From the NCBI GenBank assembly GCA_031258355.1, contig JAIRMZ010000107.1, forward strand, positions 1-5,849: a stretch of DNA of 5,849 nucleotides, in the 5' to 3' direction. Origin of the DNA: Holosporales bacterium. GTDB lineage: Bacteria; Pseudomonadota; Alphaproteobacteria; UBA3830; JAIRMZ01. Shown one piece after another: positions 1 to 5,849 of the stretch. Under the pieces are notes generated by a model. The model did not search any database and was not told the DNA's origin. It was given only the letters and a program-made list of their open reading frames with translations. Both the position numbers and the translations under genes were made by a program. Each line of letters starts with the position of its first letter. Within the stretch, counting starts at the first letter, position 1.

Positions 1-326
1 TCCTCCGCTAGCCATAAGAGGACGGCATCCGGCTTAAGAGATTGTGTCAAAAGAGAATAGGCCACGGCAAAGACCTCATGGATACGGTCAGGAAAGGAAG
101 TGAAGGAGACGATTAGACGGGGCGTTTTCCTCTGTGGGGTCTGAACGCCTTTCTCTCGCAAGAGGCGGGATTTCTTGCGGATTTTTTCTAAATCTAATCT
201 GAAAACCCAGCAATGCCAGAAAATTACCCCCCTATTGTAAAGAAAAACGCCAACCTCATGAATAAAGGGCCAATGCCAAAGTGTTTTAGCAAAACGGAGA
301 CATTGTTCTAGAAAATTTTGCCTCAC
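1..326 (-). CDS. Glycosyltransferase-like protein, N-terminal part (runs off left edge)
   Basis: The minus-strand frame from GTG at 326 stays open to base 1: 108 codons plus two bases, with the C-terminal part outside the window. Residues 69-108 (PRLIVSFTSFPDRI, then SLLTQSLKPDAVLLWLAE) match the opening of a GT2-like (GT-A fold) family found in polysaccharide clusters, whose members typically begin 'IVSLTSYPxRI' and continue 'SLLxQxxKPDxxxLWLAE'. This is recognition from memory, not a search. By family, it would transfer a sugar from an activated donor during surface polysaccharide synthesis; acceptor and donor are unknown. Residues 1-60 form an unusual leader, rich in Trp and Phe (17-43) and then basic (48-67), which could lie against the membrane. 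The GTG start overlaps the recJ stop as GTGA, with a weak GGGA eight bases upstream. No ATG exists in this frame inside the window, so ATG-only gene finding would miss it. The catalytic DxD region is not visible. Confidence 0.78.
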   Translation of the reverse strand, partial: MRQNFLEQCLRFAKTLWHWPFIHEVGVFLYNRGVIFWHCWVFRLDLEKIRKKSRLLREKGVQTPQRKTPRLIVSFTSFPDRIHEVFAVAYSLLTQSLKPDAVLLWLAE

Positions 327-2068
327 GACCGCGTTCCCACATCGATGATGTGGATTTGGATCGTTTCCTTTTTGCGCCAAACACTAGATTCGAGTGTCCC
401 CACTACATCATAAGGACAAGATGGAGAACACAAGGCTTTTTCCAGCGGCGTTCCTACCGAGCGAAAGGCTAAAGCAAAGACGCGCATCCCATCATTCTGT
501 GTCAATACGCAGGAAAGATGGCCTCGACCAACCCTTTGGGCCTGTTCGCAAAAAACATGGGGAAATAAAAACCGAGGGGGAGGATTCCCAGCCCCGAAAG
601 GGGAAAGACGTTTGATCAAGTGCACCAACGTAAGAGTCGCTCCCGAGAGACTCAGAGTGCTATCGATCGTCATTGGTGGAGAGGCAGCAATCCCACCTGC
701 ACGCTCCCTGAGGAAACACTTCAGATCTTCAAGACGTGCATGCCAAAGAGAGAAACCCGCCGCAAAAGCATGGCCTCCCCCATCTTCAATTAGTCCTTCT
801 GTTTTTGCACGATGAATCGCCTCCCCCAAATCGAGGCCAAGAACAGAGCGTCCAGAACCGCGCCCGAATCCTTTCTCATCAAAGCTAATCACACAACAAG
901 GCTTATCAAAGCGCTCTCTCAGACGTCCTGCGATAATCCCAAGAACACCTGTTGCCCATTCTTTTCCGGTAATGATCAAAAAAGGCTGATCCTTTTGCTC
1001 TTCTGCGGAACGATGCGCCTCTTCCATAACTTGATCTTCAAGAGCGCGGCGTTCCTGATTTAAGCGATCCAATTCGGCTGCTAAATGGACAGCTTCTTTC
1101 TCTGTTTGTGTTGTGAGCAAGCGGACGCTCGGATTCGCATTATCTAGGCGCCCTGGGGCGTTCAGCCTGGGTCCTAAGAAAAAGGCGAGATGATATACGG
1201 AAACCTCTGTGAGAAGTTTTGAGACGTGAACAAGTTCACGGATACCAAGATTGGTACGTTTGTTGACGATTTTAATGCCTTGAGCAACATAAGCGCGGTT
1301 GAGTGTGACCAAGGGAACAACATCACATACAGTTCCTAGTGCCACCAGATCCAAAAGCAAGCGGAGATCTGGTTCTGGGTAATGCTCGATTTTGGTGCGG
1401 AGCACACGATTAAGCCCGACAAGAAACAAAAAAACGATGCCCACAGCACAGCATTTCTTAAGTTCTTCCGGATTGCCCGGTAAGTGAGGATTGACAATTG
1501 CGCAGACGGAAGGAAGCGTTTCCTCTGGGGTGTGATGATCCAGAATGACCACATCAATCCCTCGGCTTTGCAGTTGTTCTAGCGTTCCATGAGCTGTCGT
1601 TCCGCAATCAACCATCAAAATGAGAGAGATGGTATCTCCGCGTGTCAGTACTTCATCTAAAGAAGAGGCAGTGGCTCCATATCCATTAGTGCGAGGAGGC
1701 ACGTAAAAGGACACATCTTTCCCTAATGAGGCAAAGAATCGCAAAAGGAGGACGATGGAAGTGATACCATCAACATCATAATCTCCCCAGACAAGAATTT
1801 TTTCTTGGTGTGTTATAGCTTGGACGACGCGATCTATCGCGTGGTCCATGTCTTTGAGGACGAGAGGATCGGGAAGAGAATCCTTTAGCGTGGGGGAGAG
1901 AAATTTTCTTGCTTCCTCAAGAGAAGGAACGCGAAAGGTCAAGAGGCGGGCCAACATCTCCGGGATTTCCAGTTGGCGCATGAAAAGATTGACCTGCGGT
2001 TCATCCGGTGTGCAGAGTGCCCATTTTTTCCCTGTTAATGAGAGAGAGTCAGAGATATTTGAGGACAA
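323..2068 (-). CDS. recJ: Single-stranded-DNA-specific exonuclease RecJ
   Basis: RecJ degrades single-stranded DNA 5' to 3' in the cytoplasm, serving RecF-pathway recombination, mismatch repair and base-excision repair. The phosphoesterase core is intact. Counting from TTG at 2068 (581 residues), motif I DYDVDG is at 96-101, the DCG aspartate at 154, DHH at 177-179, and the VCDVVP aspartate at 249. PRLNAPGRLDNA lies near 300-311. The DHHA1 domain carries GSGRS (about 404-408) and GGGHAFAAG (430-438). A C-terminal OB-like domain begins near LSPFGAGNPPPRF (488-500). All metal-binding motifs are present, so the enzyme should be active. Length is normal for the family. The frame opens at TTG 2080 (585 residues), but I prefer TTG 2068 because GGAGG at 2074-2078 sits five bases before it. 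The gene overlaps the end of the DedA-like gene, and its stop overlaps the next gene's start, so it is probably translated by coupling. Identity is very secure; the exact start is less so. Confidence 0.96.
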   Translation of the reverse strand: MSSNISDSLSLTGKKWALCTPDEPQVNLFMRQLEIPEMLARLLTFRVPSLEEARKFLSPTLKDSLPDPLVLKDMDHAIDRVVQAITHQEKILVWGDYDVDGITSIVLLLRFFASLGKDVSFYVPPRTNGYGATASSLDEVLTRGDTISLILMVDCGTTAHGTLEQLQSRGIDVVILDHHTPEETLPSVCAIVNPHLPGNPEELKKCCAVGIVFLFLVGLNRVLRTKIEHYPEPDLRLLLDLVALGTVCDVVPLVTLNRAYVAQGIKIVNKRTNLGIRELVHVSKLLTEVSVYHLAFFLGPRLNAPGRLDNANPSVRLLTTQTEKEAVHLAAELDRLNQERRALEDQVMEEAHRSAEEQKDQPFLIITGKEWATGVLGIIAGRLRERFDKPCCVISFDEKGFGRGSGRSVLGLDLGEAIHRAKTEGLIEDGGGHAFAAGFSLWHARLEDLKCFLRERAGGIAASPPMTIDSTLSLSGATLTLVHLIKRLSPFGAGNPPPRFLFPHVFCEQAQRVGRGHLSCVLTQNDGMRVFALAFRSVGTPLEKALCSPSCPYDVVGTLESSVWRKKETIQIHIIDVGTRS

Positions 2069-2627
2069 CAAATCCTCCAATCAGAAGAACAAGGATCGCC
2101 AAGAAAAGCCATCCCAAGTACTTCTCAATAAAATGGCGGACCGGTTCTCCAAAATACCAGCACAACCCACTGACCGCCATGAAGCGCATCCCACGCGCCA
2201 ACACAGAGGCAATCATGAATGTGGCAAAATCAACATGCGCCACCCCCGCGGTAATGGTGACGATCTTGTAAGGGATAGGCGTTAGCCCCTTCAAGGTAAT
2301 GGCCCAAAAGGCCCATTCTTGGAAATGCTGTACGAGTTTTTGGAAGCTCTCAACATAACCATAGGCTGTCAGAATTTGCATGCCTATTGCCTCAAAGAGG
2401 GCATAACCAATGTAGTAGCCTAGGGCTCCCCCCAAAACAGAGGCCAAGGTGCAGAGAAAGCCGTACCACAGGGCACGTGACCGCTGTGTGAGAGCGATAG
2501 GGATAAGGAGTGGATCAGGAGGAATTGGGAAGAAAGAGCTTTCCGCAAAGGAAATAGCACAGAGCACCCACAGCGCATGAGGGCGCTGCGCCTGAGACAT
2601 GACCCAATCGTAGAGCTTTCTAAGCAT
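2049..2627 (-). CDS. yqaA: DedA/YqaA-family inner-membrane protein (VTT domain)
   Basis: A 192-residue integral membrane protein. Hydrophobic stretches lie at about 18-45, 54-80, 105-128, 133-158 and 170-190, interrupted by features of the DedA/VTT (SNARE-associated) fold. These are an acidic, proline-rich re-entrant segment ES-SFFPIPPDP (29-38), a glycine-rich segment LGGALGYYIGYALFE (65-79), the KGLTPIPYK motif (113-121) followed by AGVA, and the ARGMRF arginine motif (144-149). The short length and this motif set fit the YqaA branch rather than the longer classical DedA proteins. Some DedA proteins recycle undecaprenyl phosphate across the inner membrane or move lipids; whether YqaA-type members do so is not established, so transport is inference. 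ATG at 2627 lies 12 bases after the valS stop, with only a weak GGA-containing ribosome site. The 3' end overlaps recJ by about 20 bases. The family call is strong; the symbol and function are weaker. Confidence 0.85.
   Translation of the reverse strand: MLRKLYDWVMSQAQRPHALWVLCAISFAESSFFPIPPDPLLIPIALTQRSRALWYGFLCTLASVLGGALGYYIGYALFEAIGMQILTAYGYVESFQKLVQHFQEWAFWAITLKGLTPIPYKIVTITAGVAHVDFATFMIASVLARGMRFMAVSGLCWYFGEPVRHFIEKYLGWLFLAILVLLIGGFVVLKYL
2074..2078 (-). promoter_or_regulatory. Shine-Dalgarno site that decides the recJ start
   Basis: GGAGG on the minus strand lies inside the last codons of the DedA-like gene. It is five bases before TTG at 2068 and two bases before TTG at 2071. It cannot serve the outermost TTG at 2080, because it overlaps that codon. 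This favours a start at 2068 and implies that recJ initiation happens within the end of the upstream coding region. Confidence 0.6.
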
Positions 2628-2639
2628 GCTCGTCCGTTG

Positions 2640-5276
2640 TCATAAGCTCCTCAACAGAGGAGTAAGGAGCGCGCGTCGCGCGGCGATTTCTGCCAGTCTT
2701 TTCTTCCCCTTTTCAACAACTTCCTGCGGTGCCTGCTCAAGGAATTGCGGATTGGCTAATCGCGCTTTTTCTTTCTTTTCTTCAGCAATAAGAGCGGCCT
2801 CTTCGTCCTTGAGGCGCTTGCGTTCTGCCTCCGCATCAATCACCTCTCCCACAAACAAAGTCAACGTTCCTCCATCAACAACCACAGGGACTGTCCGTAC
2901 TTCTTTGTTGGGATGGCCGACCACGGGACAAAGACGAGCGAGGCGTGCGCAAAAAACTTTGTATGTTTCCCAAAGAGAAGCGACGGAGGGTTCTTGGGGA
3001 AGAAAGGTGACCTTAAGTTCTGTTCCTGCCGGAATTCTGATCAAAGAACGTACAGAACGCACGCTCTTGATGAGAGCGCAGACCCAATCGATTCCTCGCG
3101 CAGATTGCTGGAAAGAAGCGGGAACGGAAAGAGGAGATACGTGCTCTTGGCACAGCGTTCCTCGTGGGCTGATTCCTAAAAGGGCCGCTAGCTCTTCTGT
3201 CATAAAAGGTGTGAGAGGGTTGATTATACGCAGGATCCGCTCCAGAACCCAGGCTGTTGTTGCACGGATCTCTTGCGCAAGAGGATTTCCTTCTTCGAGA
3301 AGGGGTTTAATAAGTTCTAGGTACCAATCACAAAAGCTCCCCCAGACGTGATGGTACAAAGACTGAACGTACAAATCGAACCGGTAACTCTGGAGTGCGG
3401 ACTCTGCTTCTTGGAAAAGTTGATGCATTTCCCAAATAATCCAATGCGCAAAGGGATGTGTCGTGTGTGCTGGATCAAAAGAAGGGTCCCTTTTGCAGGA
3501 TTTCCATTGAGTAAAGCGTGCGGCATTCCAGATTTTTGTTAAAAAATTGCGATAGCTCTCTACTTGTGTTTTTCCAATTTGGATATTACGCCCTGGAACG
3601 CAGAGTGCCGCCAAAGTCAGCCGAACAGCGTCTGCACCGTATTCTCGGATCATCTCCATCGGATCGATTACATTGCCACGCGATTTGGACATTTTTTGCC
3701 CTTTCTCATCGCGAACCAAGGGATGGATATAGACATCTTGAAAGGGCACCTCTTGGCAAAAATGCAGCCCCATCATCACCATGCGCGCTACCCAGAAAAA
3801 GATGATGTCAAATCCTGTTACTAATACATTTCCTGGATAATGCACCGACATTTCTGACGTCTTGTCTGGCCAGCCAAGCGTCATGAAGGGCCAGAGAGCC
3901 GAAGAAAACCAAGTATCTAGAACGTCTGGATCTTGACGAAGAGCGACGACCTCTCCGTAATGTTGTTGCGCCTTCCGCTGGGCCTCTTCTAGAGAAGACG
4001 CGACAAAAACATGCTCGTCTGGGCCATACCAGGCCGGAATATCGTGACCCCACCAAATTTGACGCGAGATGCACCAAGGTTTGATATTGCGCATCCAATC
4101 GTAATAAGTATTAACCCAATTTTCAGGAACAAAATGCAAATCCCCCGCTTCTGCGGCCTGCAGAGCAGGTGCTGCAAGTTTTTCGGCATCCACAAACCAC
4201 TGATTGGTTAAATAAGGTTCAAGAATGACACCAGATCGGTCGCCATGGGGAACATTATGCTGGAGGGGGGCCTCACTCTCGAACAATCCTGCAGCCATCA
4301 AGGCTTCTACGACACGCGTTCGGGCCTCAAAACGCTCTAATCCTCGGAAAGCTTTTGGAACCTGGTCGTTCAAGCATCCGTCTTCATCAAGGATGTTGAT
4401 CATCGGCAAGGAATGGCGCTCACCTACCGCAAAGTCATTGAAGTCATGTGCAGGAGTAATCTTTACAGCACCGCTCCCTTTTTCTGGATCAGCGTAGGAA
4501 TCGGCAATAATGGGAACAACACGATCCGTAAGAGGAACGCGCACCATCTTTCCGATCAAAGATTGATACCGTGCATCTTCGGGGTGTACGGCAACAGCAG
4601 TATCTCCAAAAAGTGTTTCGGGCCTTGTTGTTGCGATCGTGAGGAATCCTGTCCCGTCCGTTAGGGGATACCGAATGGACCACAGGTATCCAAGAATTTC
4701 ACGCTCTACAACCTCCAAATCTGATAATGCTGACCTAAGTTCCGGATCCCAGTTCACTAAGCGCTTGGCGCGGTAAATTAATCCCGCTTCATAGAGGTCG
4801 ATAAAGGCCTTGCGGACGGCGCGTTGTCCTCCCTCATCCATCGTAAAGCGGAGCCGTGTCCAGTCGCATGAAGCGCCCAACATCTTCATCTGTTCCACGA
4901 TTGTCCCGCCGGATTGTTCTTTCCATTTCCATACTTCTTCGATGAATGCAGTGCGGCCGATGTCCGTCCGCTTTACGCCTTTTTTCTCAAGGGAGCGCTC
5001 TACGAGGAGTTGCGTCACGATCCCTGCGTGGTCGAGACCTGGCTGCCAAAGGACTTTGCGTCCTCGCATGCGATAATAACGAACAAGGATATCTTGCAGC
5101 GTAAAGCAAAGCGCATGCCCGAGATGAAGAGAACCGGTCACATTGGGAGGAGGCAACATGATGGTGTAAGGCTCCCCCTCGCCTTTTTGAGATTCTAAGG
5201 CGAAAGGCGAGTTCTCTGCCCACAAACGCCGTACATTCTCTTCAAATTGCTGAGGAGAAAAGGTCTTCTCGATCAT
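2640..5276 (-). CDS. valS: Valyl-tRNA synthetase
   Basis: This class I synthetase charges tRNA-Val with valine in the cytoplasm and hydrolyses mischarged threonyl-tRNA-Val. The 878 residues are complete. PPPNVTGSLHLGH at 42-54 contains the HIGH-type signature (HLGH 51-54), and KMSKS is at 528-532. The CP1 editing domain (about 195-345) shows TTRPETLFGD (216-225) and the pocket stretch AHDFNDF (276-282). CISRQIWWGHDIPAW (402-416) and DVLDTWFSSALWPF (451-464) mark the return to the catalytic core. The anticodon-binding helical domain spans about 610-760. A charged Lys/Glu/Ala-rich C-terminal arm (812-875) is the coiled coil typical of bacterial ValRS. HAGIVTQ (83-89) has Val where Ala is usual, a mild change. 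ATG at 5276 is preceded by the purine-rich AAGGGAAGGGG, a usable ribosome site. It is probably the first gene of the unit that continues through recJ. Confidence 0.98.
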   Translation of the reverse strand: MIEKTFSPQQFEENVRRLWAENSPFALESQKGEGEPYTIMLPPPNVTGSLHLGHALCFTLQDILVRYYRMRGRKVLWQPGLDHAGIVTQLLVERSLEKKGVKRTDIGRTAFIEEVWKWKEQSGGTIVEQMKMLGASCDWTRLRFTMDEGGQRAVRKAFIDLYEAGLIYRAKRLVNWDPELRSALSDLEVVEREILGYLWSIRYPLTDGTGFLTIATTRPETLFGDTAVAVHPEDARYQSLIGKMVRVPLTDRVVPIIADSYADPEKGSGAVKITPAHDFNDFAVGERHSLPMINILDEDGCLNDQVPKAFRGLERFEARTRVVEALMAAGLFESEAPLQHNVPHGDRSGVILEPYLTNQWFVDAEKLAAPALQAAEAGDLHFVPENWVNTYYDWMRNIKPWCISRQIWWGHDIPAWYGPDEHVFVASSLEEAQRKAQQHYGEVVALRQDPDVLDTWFSSALWPFMTLGWPDKTSEMSVHYPGNVLVTGFDIIFFWVARMVMMGLHFCQEVPFQDVYIHPLVRDEKGQKMSKSRGNVIDPMEMIREYGADAVRLTLAALCVPGRNIQIGKTQVESYRNFLTKIWNAARFTQWKSCKRDPSFDPAHTTHPFAHWIIWEMHQLFQEAESALQSYRFDLYVQSLYHHVWGSFCDWYLELIKPLLEEGNPLAQEIRATTAWVLERILRIINPLTPFMTEELAALLGISPRGTLCQEHVSPLSVPASFQQSARGIDWVCALIKSVRSVRSLIRIPAGTELKVTFLPQEPSVASLWETYKVFCARLARLCPVVGHPNKEVRTVPVVVDGGTLTLFVGEVIDAEAERKRLKDEEAALIAEEKKEKARLANPQFLEQAPQEVVEKGKKRLAEIAARRALLTPLLRSL

Positions 5277-5281
5277 GCCCC

Positions 5282-5288
5282 TTCCCTT
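5282..5288 (-). promoter_or_regulatory. valS ribosome binding site
   Basis: The minus strand reads AAGGGA five bases before the ATG at 5276, within a longer AAGGGAAGGGGC purine run. Either AAGGGA or the adjoining AAGGGG could pair with the 16S rRNA tail, but only the former has normal spacing. It supports ATG 5276 as the valS start. Confidence 0.5.
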
Positions 5289-5303
5289 ATGTCTTATACG
5301 ACA

Positions 5304-5332
5304 ACTTTAGGAAAGAAGGGCGGACATCTCAA
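5304..5332 (-). promoter_or_regulatory. Possible sigma-70-type promoter for valS
   Basis: On the minus strand TTGAGA (5332-5327) and TAAAGT (5309-5304) are separated by 17 bases. The -35 box is one mismatch from TTGACA; the -10 box is a poorer match. Transcription would start near 5297, giving a leader of about 20 bases that contains the purine-rich ribosome site. An alternative -10, TATAAG at 5298-5293, is closer to consensus but has no good -35. The call rests on consensus matching only. Confidence 0.33.
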
Positions 5333-5434
5333 GGGGAGAAGGTCCGAGGGGCCTATTTGTGTCGATTGTTTTTGTGGGAGGTTTCTTGTTGTTCTGTACT
5401 AACGAAACGAGGCTTCCACCCCCTTCCCCAGGGG

Positions 5435-5483
5435 AAAAGAACAAGGGGAAGGGGAGAGTCCGTTCGCTCCTTTTCCCTTCCCC
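5435..5483 (-). terminator. Possible Rho-independent terminator with competing arms
   Basis: On the minus strand GGGGAAGGG (5483-5475) can pair perfectly with CCCTTCCCC (5453-5445), leaving a loop of about 21 bases. TTGTTCTTTT (5444-5435), seven T of ten, follows directly. A second GGGGAAGGGG copy further on (5429-5420) can pair with the same middle arm, giving a mutually exclusive hairpin. The long loop and simple sequence make this weaker than a textbook terminator. It would act on transcripts from the small right-hand gene. Confidence 0.4.
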
Positions 5484-5498
5484 TCCCCTCTTCAAAAT

Positions 5499-5521
5499 AG
5501 ATCCTAGGCCTTTGAGGATCT
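5499..5521. terminator. Stem-loop terminator, probably bidirectional
   Basis: AGATCCT (5499-5505) and AGGATCT (5515-5521) form a perfect 7-bp stem with a 9-base loop. On the plus strand the stem runs into TTTTT; on the minus strand it is preceded by AAAA and followed by ATTTT. This is the usual form of a bidirectional intrinsic terminator. Its most likely job is ending transcription of the small gene about 100 bases upstream on the minus strand. A second AGGATCT, inside CTAGGATCT at 5542-5550, can also pair with the left arm over 9 bp. Confidence 0.6.
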
Positions 5522-5575
5522 TTTTAAAATTCCTCTCTAGTCTAGGATCTCTTCCCTTGTCACACAAATTTTCAA

Positions 5576-5591
5576 GAAGACCCTAATCTTC
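5576..5591 (-). other. Short hairpin just after the small gene
   Basis: GAAGA and TCTTC form a 5-bp stem around a 6-base loop, about 25 bases beyond the stop at 5617. On the minus strand it is followed by TTGAAAATTT, a poor T tract. It may be a weak terminator or RNA-stabilising end, or chance. Confidence 0.25.
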
Positions 5592-5616
5592 CAGAAAGCC
5601 CGGCCATAGAGAAATT

Positions 5617-5841
5617 TCACCTAAGAGAAATTCCCCAACGTTCTGCATATGCCTTAAGGTGTTCTCGTCTTTCATAACCCCGATCGTTTCTCATCATCTG
5701 CCGATAAGCTTTTAGTACGCTCCCTTTCTTAATAGGAATATCGCTTTCGATTACGACATCAAGGAGCTTATTTCCGTTTTCGTAGAGATGGTGGATCCAA
5801 GTGTAATCATCAGAAAAGCTGTGGAAAATGCATTGATTCAT
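5617..5841 (-). CDS. Small uncharacterised protein (5' end uncertain)
   Basis: A 74-residue frame starting at ATG 5841 and ending in TGA at 5617. I do not recognise the family. The composition looks like a real soluble protein rather than a shadow: mixed acidic and basic residues, aromatic positions (YTWIHH 13-18), a beta-like stretch LLDVVIESDIPI (26-37), then a basic helical half (KGSVLKAYRQMMRNDRGYERREHLKAYAERWGI) with regular hydrophobic spacing. There is no signal peptide or membrane segment. No coding frame opposes it, and terminator-like hairpins follow it. Only eight bases precede the ATG in the window, they hold no ribosome site, and the frame stays open upstream (codons GAT GTT), so the true start may lie beyond the edge. 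A nucleic-acid-binding or toxin/antitoxin-like role would be pure guesswork. Confidence 0.6.
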   Translation of the reverse strand: MNQCIFHSFSDDYTWIHHLYENGNKLLDVVIESDIPIKKGSVLKAYRQMMRNDRGYERREHLKAYAERWGISLR

Positions 5842-5849
5842 AACATCAG

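Larger units (their letters stand above)
5277..5616. other. Gene-free spacer with stem-loops and a purine/pyrimidine tract
   Basis: About 340 bases between the small right-hand gene and valS. I find no convincing coding sequence on either strand: the open frames here read as low-complexity Gly/Pro/Lys/Ser strings drawn from the C/T and G/A runs. The spacer holds, from right to left, a short hairpin (5576-5591), an AGATCCT-based hairpin with T tract (5499-5521), a run of GGGGAAGGGG-type arms (5420-5483) and a possible promoter just before valS. No tRNA or known riboswitch was recognised. Confidence 0.7.

Noticed and set aside
1848..2285. 145-residue plus-strand frame opposite recJ and yqaA
   Set aside because: Antisense shadow with Arg/Ser/Asn-rich composition and no recognisable domain, covering two well-supported genes.
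2626..3351. 241-residue plus-strand frame opposite the valS 3' end
   Set aside because: Ser/Arg-rich translation typical of antisense to a real gene; valS is intact and unmistakable here.
3808..4195. Minus-strand frames inside valS that might suggest a frameshifted or split gene
   Set aside because: valS reads without interruption through this stretch with all motifs in order; these are alternate frames.
5341..5353. Small GGTCC-GAG-GGGCC hairpin
   Set aside because: A 5-bp stem containing a G-U pair and with no T tract; no support for a function.
5307..5567. 86-residue minus-strand open frame across the spacer
   Set aside because: The translation is low-complexity Lys/Gly/Pro/Ser derived from the purine/pyrimidine runs, no ribosome site precedes its ATG, and it spans the terminator-like hairpins.
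5359..5586. 75-residue plus-strand open frame across the spacer
   Set aside because: It begins in a hydrophobic stretch that resembles a signal sequence, but the rest is simple Pro/Ser/Lys/Phe sequence from the C/T tracts and it crosses a strong stem-loop. No family resemblance.
5608..5634. Direct repeat AGAGAAATTTC / AGAGAAATTCC near the end of the small gene
   Set aside because: Only two short, imperfect copies, partly in coding sequence; within chance expectation for AT-rich sequence.

Overview
The window holds a tightly packed, minus-strand gene block from what looks like a proteobacterium. An alphaproteobacterium is most likely, because the membrane gene resembles the YqaA-type DedA relatives common there, but I could not test this. 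A reduced or host-associated lineage is possible; I see no direct proof. No insertion sequence, CRISPR array, tRNA, rRNA or phage gene is visible. All real genes read right to left.

From the right edge leftward: a small unrecognised gene (5617-5841, possibly continuing past the edge); about 340 bases without a gene (5277-5616), holding several stem-loops, at least one a good terminator candidate, and a possible valS promoter; valS, a complete valyl-tRNA synthetase (2640-5276); a small DedA/YqaA-family membrane protein (2049-2627); recJ, a complete single-strand-specific 5'-3' exonuclease (323 to about 2068); and the N-terminal 108 codons of a glycosyltransferase-like gene (326 to 1) that runs off the left edge.

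The four genes from valS leftward look like one transcription unit. valS and the DedA-like gene are 12 bases apart, the DedA-like gene and recJ overlap by about 20 bases, and recJ and the glycosyltransferase overlap by 4 bases (GTGA). There is no room for terminators between them. recJ appears to start at TTG and the glycosyltransferase at GTG, so both may depend on translational coupling. The block mixes translation (valS), DNA repair (recJ) and the cell envelope (the DedA-like protein and the glycosyltransferase). This looks more like a housekeeping operon than a dedicated pathway.

I found no convincing new biological system. The items most worth a second look are the glycosyltransferase start overlapping recJ, the two adjacent sets of competing stem-loop arms upstream of valS, and the unrecognised 74-residue protein.
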